A stretch of DNA of 10,984 nucleotides from Oligoflexia bacterium (GTDB lineage: Bacteria; Bdellovibrionota; UBA1018). The stretch spans positions 1 to 10,984 of the forward strand of contig CAIYTD010000004.1 in NCBI GenBank assembly GCA_903928955.1, written 5' to 3'. The notes under the pieces are model-generated. The model was given only the letters and a program-made list of their open reading frames with translations. It was not told the DNA's origin and did no database searches. Shown here in pieces: positions 1 through 8,200 of this stretch; position 1 is the first letter of the stretch, and each line of letters starts with the position of its first letter. The position numbers and the translations under genes were made by a program.

Positions 1-32
1 AGGGTTGATTGATTTTTCGAATTTTTGTACTC

Positions 33-329
33 ATGGGTAGGGCTCCTTTTGTTAAGTACCGGCACTATGCCGGAATTGGAGCCCTTCTTCAAACCCTACC
101 GATTAGGCGGACATTCTCAATTAATGAGCGCAGGCAGTTAGTTCGTAATTTTTATAATACTTATACAAGTAGTAATGATTTTTCCTGTGACTACACAACC
201 CAATCCAGCAGCTCTCTTGGAAACCAAACTCATACTAAGACTAAGAAAAGTGTACTTCTAGAAGCTCAGGGCTGGATCTCCAGTCTGGATGATGTGGCAC
301 GCGCCAATAACTGCCCTAGTATAAATTAG
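33..329 (+). CDS. Small hypothetical protein, doubtful
   Basis: Open frame of 98 codons from the ATG at 33. An upstream in-frame TTG at 9 would add eight codons, and a stop at 6-8 bounds the frame. The product is basic and polar, with an Arg-rich stretch early (residues about 24-44) and a Ser/Thr/Asn-rich middle. It has no signal peptide, membrane segment or domain that I recognise. No Shine-Dalgarno sequence precedes either start, and the first 70 bases fold into a nested hairpin. It could be a real small gene, the remnant of a larger one, or chance coding over a structured RNA. The codons look plausibly coding but nothing confirms it. It converges on the minus-strand gene ending at 378. Confidence 0.3.
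   Translation: MGRAPFVKYRHYAGIGALLQTLPIRRTFSINERRQLVRNFYNTYTSSNDFSCDYTTQSSSSLGNQTHTKTKKSVLLEAQGWISSLDDVARANNCPSIN
35..100 (+). repeat. Nested inverted repeat / three-tier hairpin
   Basis: Three complementary pairs are visible. CCGGCA (59-64) pairs with TGCCGG (68-73) around a 3-base loop. GGGCTCC (40-46) pairs with GGAGCCC (78-84) outside that. GGTAG (36-40) pairs with CTACC (96-100) as an outer stem. Together they form one long interrupted stem with an asymmetric internal loop. Its role is unknown: it could be a structured RNA, the end of a palindromic element, or a translation-inhibiting hairpin for the small ORF that starts at 33. Confidence 0.5.
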
Positions 330-339
330 GAATTCCTAA
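326..339. repeat. 14-base perfect palindrome
   Basis: TTAGGAATTCCTAA is a perfect palindrome that includes the stop codon of the small plus-strand ORF. It lies in the short gap before the minus-strand gene ending at 378. On the minus strand it could form a 5-bp stem with a 4-base loop followed by TTTAT, so a weak terminator is possible. It is too short and AT-rich to call one confidently. Confidence 0.25.
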
Positions 340-377
340 AATAGGCATCCAACATAGATACTGCCCAAGCGCTCACT

Positions 378-1526
378 CTATGCCCGAGACGGAATATCAT
401 CCATCCACCGAAGAGCTTCCTCATTCCATTTTTTCTCAAAAAGTTCCTGTGGCAAATCTAAAGCCGCAGCTAAACGAGGAGTTTCCTGAATCCAGCTCTT
501 CTTTGAATCGGGAGAATCGGGAGAGATCTCTAAAATTCCCCGAAGGGCCCGACCATATCCGACTGTCTGAGGAAGCCGCCCCCAACCCTGAGCAAGAGCA
601 TGCACGACCTCCTCCAGCTCTTCCCTATGTGGCAAACCCTCAGCTACCTTTCTCCCCCAATCATCAAAAAAAGGTCCGGTTGGAACCAAAAAAACCCGAT
701 TGTTCCTCAAACACCGCGGCTTACGTAAAGCAAAATGCCGGTGGTTTTCAAAAGCCATTGAACTGCCCAAAATAGGAGATTTATAAAGTTCACCTGCTAC
801 CCAAAGACGCCCCCAATAGCGGAGCTTTCTATTCGAATCGAAAGGGAATTTGGCCAAATGATAGAATTCCAGCCTCAAGGGATCCGCTACAGAAAGATCC
901 CACATATCCATCACTCGATCGAGGTCTCCAAAATTGTGCGCAATCTGTGCGGATGCTTTTAAGCAATTGAGACCATCATTCGCATTCCAGAGTAAACCAA
1001 AAACCTCTGAATGCCGTTGGACTAGCTCTCGAATGCTTTCAAAAAGAATTTCCCTCTGCTCCTGAGCTTGAGAATCTGAGTACTGCTGAAGGGCACAGTA
1101 GGCAGCAGTCGCAACAGTAAACCATTCCCCCATGTGTCCCCCTAAACCATGAATGACTCGATTGGAAACGAGAACAAAATCCCAATGATAACTTTCTACT
1201 ACAAGTTGAGCCATCTGAAGGGCGGTTTCAAGAGGCAGTGCTGCTGGCCAAAGCTTATGTCGAATTTGATTATCCACGTCTGTCGGCACTGGAGTTGCAC
1301 AGGTTAAGTAATGCGAGCAAAGACAAAGCCTAAAATACTCAAAATGACTGAGACTCTGATCTTCCTCGGAATAAGCTCTGAGAATTTTTCCAGGTAAAAA
1401 CTGCCCTAAAGGGCTTTCATTCACCTCTAAATCAAAAAGATAAGGCATTGTATTTTTCACTTGAGATAAGAGAAGTTTGGGATCGATTCCACGAGGAAGA
1501 TAAACCATTAGTGTCAGTGATAACAT
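378..1526 (-). CDS. Hypothetical cytosolic protein, 382 aa, Trp-rich
   Basis: I do not recognise this protein or any catalytic motif in it. It is a clean 382-codon frame with no signal peptide or membrane segment, and it is unusually rich in tryptophan (12 residues spread along the chain). A Gly-His-rich stretch (HGLGGHMGEW) lies at about residues 126-135. Residues 295-330 are helical with Gly/Arg, and the C-terminus is charged and helical. A 9-base tandem duplication (505-522) encodes a repeated Ser-Pro-Asp near residue 335. The start is uncertain: ATG at 1526 has no good ribosome-binding site, and ATG at 1508 (residue 7) is an alternative. It is divergent from the secreted protein at 1700 and shares a 173-base spacer with it. 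It is a real gene of unknown function. Confidence 0.75.
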   Translation of the reverse strand: MLSLTLMVYLPRGIDPKLLLSQVKNTMPYLFDLEVNESPLGQFLPGKILRAYSEEDQSLSHFEYFRLCLCSHYLTCATPVPTDVDNQIRHKLWPAALPLETALQMAQLVVESYHWDFVLVSNRVIHGLGGHMGEWFTVATAAYCALQQYSDSQAQEQREILFESIRELVQRHSEVFGLLWNANDGLNCLKASAQIAHNFGDLDRVMDMWDLSVADPLRLEFYHLAKFPFDSNRKLRYWGRLWVAGELYKSPILGSSMAFENHRHFALRKPRCLRNNRVFLVPTGPFFDDWGRKVAEGLPHREELEEVVHALAQGWGRLPQTVGYGRALRGILEISPDSPDSKKSWIQETPRLAAALDLPQELFEKKWNEEALRWMDDIPSRA

Positions 1527-1550
1527 ACGAAGAGTTTTTAAAAAAACACA

Positions 1551-1579
1551 TTGACACCTACCTTGCTTTTACTTACAAA
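1551..1579 (+). promoter_or_regulatory. Candidate sigma70 promoter
   Basis: TTGACA (1551-1556) is a perfect -35 hexamer. It is followed after exactly 17 bases by TACAAA (1574-1579), which matches four of six -10 positions. It would give a leader of more than 100 bases for the secreted protein starting at 1700. A nearer alternative -10, TAGTAT at 1670-1675, lacks a convincing -35. Confidence 0.4.
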
Positions 1580-1649
1580 TCCTTTAGTTACTTTTCCTAT
1601 TTGTGTGTGGAAAAACAATCGCCTGTAGAAAAAATACTTACTTTATTAA

Positions 1650-1666
1650 AAATACAGGCTGTATTT
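1650..1666. promoter_or_regulatory. Perfect inverted repeat, possible operator
   Basis: AAATACAG-G-CTGTATTT is a perfect 8-bp dyad around one central base. It lies in the divergent spacer between the genes starting at 1526 (minus) and 1700 (plus), just upstream of a TAGTAT element. Its size and symmetry fit the binding site of a dimeric regulator. It has no T-run behind it, so it is unlikely to be a terminator. The cognate factor is unknown. Confidence 0.4.
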
Positions 1667-1699
1667 CAATAGTATAAACATGTGAGAAGAGGGGAAATA

Positions 1700-2410
1700 A
1701 TGAAACAATTGAGTTTTTTTTTAATTGGAATATCTTTGACAACGCATGCTTTTGCAAACCAAAGATACTATATTAACTGCAACGAAACATTTATTAATCC
1801 CGCAACAGGGAGCGAAATTCAAGGTGGAAAAAACTGGAGATTTACTCTCCGAGAAAACGAACTTCATAAAAAAGTCAGCGAACTAAACGCTGAGCACAAG
1901 TATCAATTCACTACTGAAACAGTCTTTGAAACAGACTCATCATTTGGAGCTTCTCCCCAGTTCTTATCTCGATTACCAGGAGGATTTGACTTTCAACTCT
2001 TATTTGGGGTCCGCGTGGTCCCTTCTTTAACCGAAAAACCTTTTGAAACTGCAAAAGCAAAAGAGGCAACACCGAATCAAGAAGTCCACGCACCTCTCCT
2101 AGATTTACAACAGCACGACGAAACGCCCCACGCACTCCCTCCTATCCAAGTACAATCCCTTCCCATTGCTCCAGCAGCTGCTTTCAATATACCTCAAGAT
2201 GCAAAAATAACGGCTGCCGGAGATTTAAGAATTAAAACCATGTACAAACCTCGACTCGGCTTTAGCAGCATGATCCTTCCTACACAACCCGAGACTGCTA
2301 CTGTTCTGAATTGGGGGCCTCGGAGCTCAAGAACTGTTCACATCTACCAACCTTTCGGGGGTGGCCACGAACACATTAAACTGACCTGTGATAAATTCCT
2401 AGCTCAATAA
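1700..2410 (+). CDS. Secreted or periplasmic hypothetical protein, 236 aa
   Basis: The start is the ATG at 1700, preceded at suitable spacing by a strong GAGGGG Shine-Dalgarno. The in-frame GTG at 1682 lies upstream of that site and is unlikely. The product begins with a typical Sec signal peptide (Lys-3, hydrophobic core about residues 4-16) and a probable signal-peptidase-I site after Ala-Phe-Ala at residue 19. The mature chain has only two cysteines that I see, near residue 27 and residue 230, so they could form one disulfide tying the ends together. The middle (about residues 115-170) is Pro/Gln/Ala-rich and likely flexible. No known domain is recognised. Export to the periplasm or outside is inferred from the signal peptide alone. 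Confidence 0.8.
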   Translation: MKQLSFFLIGISLTTHAFANQRYYINCNETFINPATGSEIQGGKNWRFTLRENELHKKVSELNAEHKYQFTTETVFETDSSFGASPQFLSRLPGGFDFQLLFGVRVVPSLTEKPFETAKAKEATPNQEVHAPLLDLQQHDETPHALPPIQVQSLPIAPAAAFNIPQDAKITAAGDLRIKTMYKPRLGFSSMILPTQPETATVLNWGPRSSRTVHIYQPFGGGHEHIKLTCDKFLAQ

Positions 2411-2411
2411 A

Positions 2412-2454
2412 AAAAGGTGCTTCAGTATTTTGAAATTTTCCTGAAGCGCCTTTT
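2412..2454. terminator. Bidirectional intrinsic terminator
   Basis: AAAAGGTGCTTCAG (2412-2425) pairs with CTGAAGCGCCTTTT (2441-2454) through 14 positions with a single G-T wobble, around a 15-base AT-rich loop. The flanking A-run and T-run give a U-tract in both directions. It sits between the convergent ends of the secreted-protein gene and ahcY and can terminate both. Confidence 0.85.
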
Positions 2455-2459
2455 AAAAA

Positions 2460-3860
2460 TCAATAACGATAACTATCTGCTTTATAAGGACCTTGGATCG
2501 GGACATGGATATATTTTGCCTGATCTTCCCTAAGAACTGTCAAAACTGCATTGAGTTTTTTCAGTTGAAGACGCGCTACTTTTTCATCCAAATGTTTGGG
2601 CAATGTATGCACTCCCAATGGATATTTTTCTAAATGAGAAAAAAGCTCAATCTGTGCAATCGTCTGATTAGCAAAAGAAGAGGACATTACATAACTGGGG
2701 TGGCCAGTTCCACATCCCAAATTCACTAGCCTTCCCTTCGCTAATAAAATAATCCGCTTTCCATTCGGAAAAATGACATGATCGACCTGAGGTTTAATTT
2801 CCTCCCACTGATATTTTTCCAGCGAAACCACATCAATCTCATTATCGAAGTGACCAATATTACAAACAATCGCCTGGTCCTTCATTCTCAACATATGATC
2901 ATGTGTAATCACATGAAAATTACCCGTCGTAGTGACAAAGATATCGCCTTGCTCAGCAGCTGCTTCCATGGTGACTACGCGATACCCTTCCATGGCTGCC
3001 TGCAAAGCGCAAATGGGATCAATTTCTGTAACCCAAACTTGAGCTGAAAGCGCCCGAAGTGCCTGAGCTGAACCCTTTCCTACATCTCCATAACCGCAAA
3101 CAACAGCTACTTTTCCTGCAATCATGACGTCCGTTGCCCGCTTAATGGCATCCACCAAGGACTCACGACATCCATAGAGATTATCAAATTTAGATTTTGT
3201 AACGGAATCATTCACATTAATGGCAGGAAATTTGAGTTCTCCTCGTGCATGCATTTGAATCAAGCGATGAACACCAGTAGTAGTTTCTTCGGTGACTCCT
3301 TTAATTTGAGAAAGGCGCTTGGAGTACCAAGTCGGATGAACTTTGAGTTTTTCCTTAATCGCTGCATATAAGATGGTCTCTTCTTCAGAAGTCGGCCGAG
3401 CCAAAACGGATAAATCTTTTTCTGCGCGAGCACCCAGATGAAGAAGAAGTGTAGCATCTCCGCCATCATCTAAAATCATATTGGAATAGCCTCCATCATT
3501 CCAATCAAAAATACGATGAGTATAATCCCAATATTCTTTTAAAGTTTCGCCCTTCACTGCAAATATAGGCACACCTATTGCTGCAATAGCAGCTGCAGCA
3601 TGATCTTGTGTGGAAAAAATATTACAAGATGCCCAACGCAATTCAGCACCCAAAGCGCGAAGTGTCTCAATTAAGACTGCCGTTTGAATGGTCATATGAA
3701 GGGAACCCGTAATCCTAGCACCTTTCAATGGTTTTTTAGAAGCAAACTCTTCCCGAATATCCATTAGGCCTGGCATTTCCGTTTCAGCAATTTTAATTTC
3801 TCTTCGACCCCAGTCTGCGAGCTTGATATCTGAAATCACATAATCTTTTGAAGTAACCAT
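2460..3860 (-). CDS. ahcY: Adenosylhomocysteinase (SAH hydrolase)
   Basis: Cytosolic NAD-dependent enzyme that reversibly hydrolyses S-adenosylhomocysteine to homocysteine and adenosine, relieving product inhibition of methyltransferases and feeding MetH. The 466-residue chain is full length for the long bacterial form, which carries an insert relative to the roughly 430-residue animal enzyme. Visible family features are His-55 (GSLHMT), the substrate loop CNIFSTQDHAAAA at 79-91, Asp-131 (DDGGD), Glu-192, Lys-222 and Asp-226 in NDSVTKSKFDN, the NAD-binding GYGDVGKG at 256-263, and the C-terminal Lys-460 and Tyr-464 reaching into a neighbouring subunit, ending in SYRY. No key residue is missing. 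ATG at 3860 has AAGGAG nine bases upstream. The gene lies downstream of metH, orf153 and the ankyrin gene on the same strand but has its own promoter and an SAH riboswitch. Confidence 0.98.
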   Translation of the reverse strand: MVTSKDYVISDIKLADWGRREIKIAETEMPGLMDIREEFASKKPLKGARITGSLHMTIQTAVLIETLRALGAELRWASCNIFSTQDHAAAAIAAIGVPIFAVKGETLKEYWDYTHRIFDWNDGGYSNMILDDGGDATLLLHLGARAEKDLSVLARPTSEEETILYAAIKEKLKVHPTWYSKRLSQIKGVTEETTTGVHRLIQMHARGELKFPAINVNDSVTKSKFDNLYGCRESLVDAIKRATDVMIAGKVAVVCGYGDVGKGSAQALRALSAQVWVTEIDPICALQAAMEGYRVVTMEAAAEQGDIFVTTTGNFHVITHDHMLRMKDQAIVCNIGHFDNEIDVVSLEKYQWEEIKPQVDHVIFPNGKRIILLAKGRLVNLGCGTGHPSYVMSSSFANQTIAQIELFSHLEKYPLGVHTLPKHLDEKVARLQLKKLNAVLTVLREDQAKYIHVPIQGPYKADSYRY

Positions 3861-3869
3861 AGGAACAAT

Positions 3870-3875
3870 CTCCTT
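3870..3875 (-). promoter_or_regulatory. ahcY ribosome-binding site
   Basis: AAGGAG on the minus strand, nine bases before the ahcY ATG. It lies inside ATTCAAGGAG (3870-3879), an exact copy of ten bases in the riboswitch P1 5' strand and start of the core (3947-3956). The P1 3' strand can therefore pair with either copy. Confidence 0.85.
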
Positions 3876-3887
3876 GAATTAATAGCC

Positions 3888-3960
3888 AAGGTGAGCGCCG
3901 TTGGTAAATGTCATTCAAGCCTAGGGCAATTCGATGCCTCGCAACGCTCCTTGAATGAAG
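3888..3960 (-). ncRNA. SAH riboswitch
   Basis: The ahcY leader matches the SAH riboswitch class in sequence order and structure. P1 is a perfect 9-bp stem, TCATTCAAG (3950-3958) with CTTGAATGA (3911-3919). The conserved core GGAGCGTTGC follows the 5' strand. A small hairpin GGCA/TGCC (3935-3938 with 3925-3928) comes next, then the conserved CCTAGGCTTG. After P1 comes AACGGCGCTCACC, the other hallmark of the class. Its CGCTC (3893-3897) can pair with GAGCG (3945-3949) to form the pseudoknot. Differences from the well-known Ralstonia example, recalled from memory, fall mainly in stems and keep pairing. In this family SAH binding switches ahcY on. Identification is by reading, not by a covariance search. 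Confidence 0.93.
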
Positions 3961-3964
3961 CCCC

Positions 3965-3992
3965 ATTATATCCAAAAAAAAAAACTTGCCCA
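3965..3992 (-). promoter_or_regulatory. ahcY promoter
   Basis: A perfect -10 TATAAT (3965-3970) is preceded at 16 bases by TGGGCA (3987-3992), a four-of-six -35. The spacer contains an unbroken run of 11 T (3974-3984). Predicted initiation near 3957-3960 places the RNA 5' end just ahead of the riboswitch P1 stem, which supports both calls. Confidence 0.7.
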
Positions 3993-4013
3993 GAAACTTC
4001 TCCAAAGAAAATT

Positions 4014-4760
4014 TTATTTTCTTTCCGTGGGTGCCAAATACATCAACTCGCTTAATTTCGTAGAATTCAAAATCTGAGCGAGACCAAATGCGGTAAGCCC
4101 AGGAGGAAACTCTTTATTTCTCAGAATCATAGGCTGAGTAGTTTCGACACTCGCAAGATCCGGACGAAAAGAGAAAAGTAAACGTGCAACTTCCTGAGAT
4201 CCGCCCAGCACTGCGAAATGAAGTGCGGTCATTCCAAACTGATCTATATGATTGATAAAATAGGAATAATCGCGCATCAGAAATTCAACCAACTCTGAGT
4301 GTCCTTTATACGCAGCTCGAAAAAGTACAGACCAGCTATTCACAGCTCTCTCTGACAAATACTCTGGATGTTCCAAGAGAACTCGAACGACTTCTGTTTG
4401 ACCTTTCAATGCAGCATGATCTAAAGCAGTCCAACCTCCCTGATCCTTGAGAATGACATAAGGCGTTCCAATAAAACAATCCGTGCCAAGATCATATTCG
4501 CAGTAAAAAGGAGAATTCATGAAATACCGAACAATATCAACCCACCCTTTGTTTGCAGCCAAATGTAGAATAGTACAACCTTTTTTATTCTTCATGGCCA
4601 TCAGTTCATCCATCGAAAATTTCTTCATCTCTTCTAAAACTAAAGGCAAATTTTCACTATCCAAAGCTCCATCCAAGATTTCATCCCGGTAAGCCCATGC
4701 AGATAGACTCACAGGAATAAAAAAGAGATAGAAAAAAAAACTACTTTTAAATATTCTCAT
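4014..4760 (-). CDS. Exported ankyrin-repeat protein
   Basis: Protein of 248 aa with a Sec signal peptide (MRIFK, then a Phe/Leu-rich core to about residue 20, likely cleavage after Ala-Trp-Ala at 23). It has about five ankyrin-like repeats: near 60-82 (CTILHLAANKG), 108-131 (GWTALDHAALKG), 142-165, 175-197 (GMTALHFAVLGG) and a degenerate one at 221-240. Ankyrin repeats bind proteins; export points to the periplasm or surface. The partner is unknown. I chose ATG 4760 because GAGGA lies 11 bases upstream and it gives a normal signal peptide. ATG 4784 would add eight residues and overlap the upstream gene by 17 bases. The gene follows orf153 by seven bases and so probably belongs to the metH transcript. 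Confidence 0.82.
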   Translation of the reverse strand: MRIFKSSFFFYLFFIPVSLSAWAYRDEILDGALDSENLPLVLEEMKKFSMDELMAMKNKKGCTILHLAANKGWVDIVRYFMNSPFYCEYDLGTDCFIGTPYVILKDQGGWTALDHAALKGQTEVVRVLLEHPEYLSERAVNSWSVLFRAAYKGHSELVEFLMRDYSYFINHIDQFGMTALHFAVLGGSQEVARLLFSFRPDLASVETTQPMILRNKEFPPGLTAFGLAQILNSTKLSELMYLAPTERK

Positions 4761-4767
4761 GAAAATA

Positions 4768-5229
4768 TCAATCCTCATAACCATAAACTCTTAGCATGTT
4801 TTGAGCTAATTCGAAAAGAGTTTGCCCACTAGCCTGAGCTTCTGAGGAGGCAACACAACACTCCAAATATTTCAGAAGAGAAAAAAAATCTATTTTCTGA
4901 TCCCTCTCTTTCAACCAGCGACAAAGGCATTCAATTGCATTCAGCCAATCTGATAAGGTAAAGTCAGAAGTATCTATCAATTCAAAAAGAAAATCCGAAA
5001 TGCGATCACTCTGCAAATGGGATTTCCCATGTTGATAAATGAGCCGACAGATCACTGTAAATTTTGCAGGCATCGAACTCGCAAGAGCGAGGAGTTCCAA
5101 ACTCGAATCATCAATATCCATCTGTTTCAAGCTTTGTCGAGCACTTTCAAGCGCCCTCGTCCATTCCAATTCCTCGTGCTGAGTCTCCTGATGTTTTTGA
5201 GCTGCTAACGCTCGAACATCAAAACTCAT
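4768..5229 (-). CDS. Hypothetical small helical protein, 153 aa, coupled to metH
   Basis: Its ATG overlaps the metH stop (ATGA, 5226-5229), the classic arrangement for translational coupling. No Shine-Dalgarno is visible ahead of it, so reinitiation by ribosomes leaving metH is likely. The product is acidic and predicted almost entirely helical, with no signal peptide or membrane segment. It contains five cysteines (about residues 61, 101, 103, 124, 125), including Cys-x-Cys and Cys-Cys pairs. I recognise no family. It precedes the ankyrin gene by seven bases. Co-transcription suggests linkage in expression but does not show a role in methionine synthesis. Confidence 0.75.
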   Translation of the reverse strand: MSFDVRALAAQKHQETQHEELEWTRALESARQSLKQMDIDDSSLELLALASSMPAKFTVICRLIYQHGKSHLQSDRISDFLFELIDTSDFTLSDWLNAIECLCRWLKERDQKIDFFSLLKYLECCVASSEAQASGQTLFELAQNMLRVYGYED

Positions 5230-8200
5230 GGTGAAGGTGGCTCATAATCCAAGAGCGAACCCAGCCATTGCTCCACCGTACGCACGGGCATTCCCTTTCT
5301 ACGCGCATAATCCGCAACCTGATCTCTTGCAATATTTCCAACCTGAAAATAGCGAGATTGCGGACTTCCAAAATAAAATCCTGAAACAGAACTAGCCGGA
5401 TTCATTGCAAAACTTTCAGTCAAACTTGTTCCAGTATGAACTTCAGCATCGAGCAATTTCCAAACTAATGCTTTTTCTGTATGATCCGGGCAGGCAGGGT
5501 AACCTGGAGCTGGTCTAATGCCTCGATACTTTTCAGCAATCATCTCATTTACAGTAAGATTTTCATTTTTTCCAAAACCCCATTGATCTCGCATTTTTTT
5601 ATGCATCAGCTCAGCTGCTGCTTCGGCAAATCGATCCCCAATGGCTTTTACAAGAATCGAGGAATAATCATCATTCTGATCGACAAAAGTCTGAGCAAAC
5701 TTTTCCACTTCCCTTCCAGCAGTCACAACAAAAGCTCCAAGATAATCTGTCCGATGTGTTGATTTTGGAGCAATAAAATCAGACAGGCAAAAATTCCCCA
5801 TTTCCTCTTTCAGCTTCTCTTTCTGTTGCCTTAAAAAATGAACTGTTTGTAGGATACTTGTCTTTGAAAGATCCGAATAAACCTCGACGTCATCCCCTAC
5901 ACTATTGGCCGGCCAAAAACCTGTGACCGCCCTCACTTGAAAGCGCTTCTTAGAAATGATTTCTTGAAGCATTTTCTGCGCTTCATTAAAAAGATCGGTA
6001 GCCTGTTTTCCCCATTTTTCACTGGTTAGAATTTTTGGGTAAACTCCTTTTAACTCCCAGGTCCAAAAGAAAGGCGACCAATCGATATAAGGAGCAATCT
6101 CCTCTAATGGAATGGAATCAAAGATTTGAACTCCTAATCGGGAAGGCACAGCAATTTCTGCGCTCTTCCAATCGATTGGAAAAGACTTAGCTCTCGCATC
6201 CTCAATGGACAAGAGGCGAGCTCGATGCACCAAGGATTCCTGGTATTTTTTTCTCGTTTTTTCATTCTCTAATCGCACTTCCTGAGTATAGGCCTCTCTG
6301 GTACTAGGATTCAAAAATTGATTACAAACCCCGACCACTAAGGATGCATCTCCGACTCGCACCACTGGACCGTCAAAATGAGGAGCAATTTTTACTGCAG
6401 TGTGAATACGACTGGTTGTCGCGCCACCAATGAGCAGAGGCGTCCGAATGTTTTGCCGCTGCATTTCCTTCGCATTGTAAATCATTTCATCCAGGGAAGG
6501 AGTAATCAATCCGCTCATCCCAATGATGTCAGCACCCTTTTCTTTGGCGATTTCTAAAATTTTTTCGCAAGAGACCATAACGCCTAAATCAATTACTTCA
6601 TAACCATTACAAGCGAGGACAACGCCTACAATATTCTTTCCGATATCATGAACGTCACCCTTAACAGTGGCAATGACAAAAACTCCTTGTTTTCTGGCAT
6701 TTTTATTTTGTGCTTTTTCTTCTTCCATAAAAGGATTGAGATAAGCCACTGCTTTTTTCATCACCCTTGCACTCTTCACTACTTGTGGCAAAAACATTTT
6801 TCCTGCACCGAAAAGTTCACCCACTACCTTCATCCCGTCCATGAGTGGTCCTTCTATAACGGTGAGTGGCGCCCCATACTTGATTCGAGCTTCTTCAGTA
6901 TCCACTTCAATGTGATCCACGATTCCCTTCACCAGGGCGTGTATCAATCGGGCTTCTAGTGGCTGTTTTCTCCATGCGTCATCTAATCGATCTAACTTTT
7001 CCCCCGGTTTATGTCCTTTTAACTTAATCCCCTCAGCATATTCAATTAAACGCTCAGTTGCATCTGGACGGCGATTCAATAAAACATCCTCAACTCTTTC
7101 CAATAATTCTTTTTCAACGTCCTCATATACTGCAAGCATCCCAGCATTTACAATGCCCATGTCTAATCCAGCCTGAATGGCATGATACAAGAAAGCACTA
7201 TGCATGGCTTCTCGAACCACATTATTGCCTCGAAAGGAAAAAGAAATATTGCTTACTCCCCCACTCGTCAATGCTCCTGGGCAAACTTTTTTAATTTCAC
7301 GCACTGCTTCGATAAAATCGACCGCATAATTATTATGTTCATCCATACCCGTAGCAACAGTCAAAATATTGGGGTCAAAAATGATATCGTGCGGATCAAA
7401 TTCTGCCTGATTTACCAGTAAATCATAAGCTCGTTTACAAATCCGAACTTTCTCCTCTTGAGTTGCAGCTTGCCCCTTCTCATCAAACGCCATTACAACC
7501 ACAGCAGCACCATAGCGTCTTGCAAGCTCCGCGTTTTTCAAAAATTGGGTTTCACCTTCTTTCAGACTAATAGAATTCACAATAGATTTGCCTTGAACAC
7601 ACTTCAAGCCAGCCTCAATGACTGACCACTTCGAACTGTCAATCATAGCTGGAACGCGACAGATGTCTGGTTCAGAAGCGATCAAATTTAAGAATCGACT
7701 CATACAGGCTTCGCTATCTAATAACCCCTCATCAAAATTAATATCCAGAATGTTTGCACCATTTTCTACCTGCTGCCTGGCTACGATGAGCGCTTGATCA
7801 AAATTCCCTTGCTCAATCAACTTTCGAAACAAGGGAGAACCTGTCACATTCGTTCTCTCACCGACCATTACAAAAGGACGACCGAGTTCCTTTTTCAGAG
7901 TCAAAGGCTCCAATCCGCTTAATTTTGTCCCTGAAACAGTTTCAGGAACTAGGCGTGGAGAAAGGCTCACCAACTTCTGTCTAATGGCTTGGATGTGACT
8001 AGGAGTTGTTCCACAACAACCACCGACTATATTTAAAAAACCGGCCAGTGCAAATTCTTCTAGAAAAGAAGAGGTCACTTCAGGCGTTTCATCATACCCC
8101 GTATCACTTAAAGGATTCGGTAAACCCGCATTAGGATAGCAACTAATGAAGCAGTCAGCAATTCGAGAAAGCTCATGAATATAGGGTCTCATCTCTTGAG

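Noticed and set aside
36..110. Integron attC site
   Set aside because: A TTAGGC string follows the hairpin, but the paired RYYYAAC and GTTRRRY core sites are not present in the required positions.
380..775. Plus-strand frame of 131 codons
   Set aside because: It lies wholly antisense inside the 382-aa gene, and its Pro/Glu-rich composition is what an antisense shadow would give.
1448..1672. Plus-strand frame of 74 codons in the divergent spacer
   Set aside because: It overlaps the 5' end of the minus-strand 382-aa gene and has no ribosome-binding site or recognisable product. Part of it runs through the promoter and dyad.
1682..1699. GTG at 1682 as start of the secreted protein
   Set aside because: It would place the strong GAGGGG ribosome-binding site inside the coding region and put an awkward basic extension before an otherwise perfect signal peptide at 1700.
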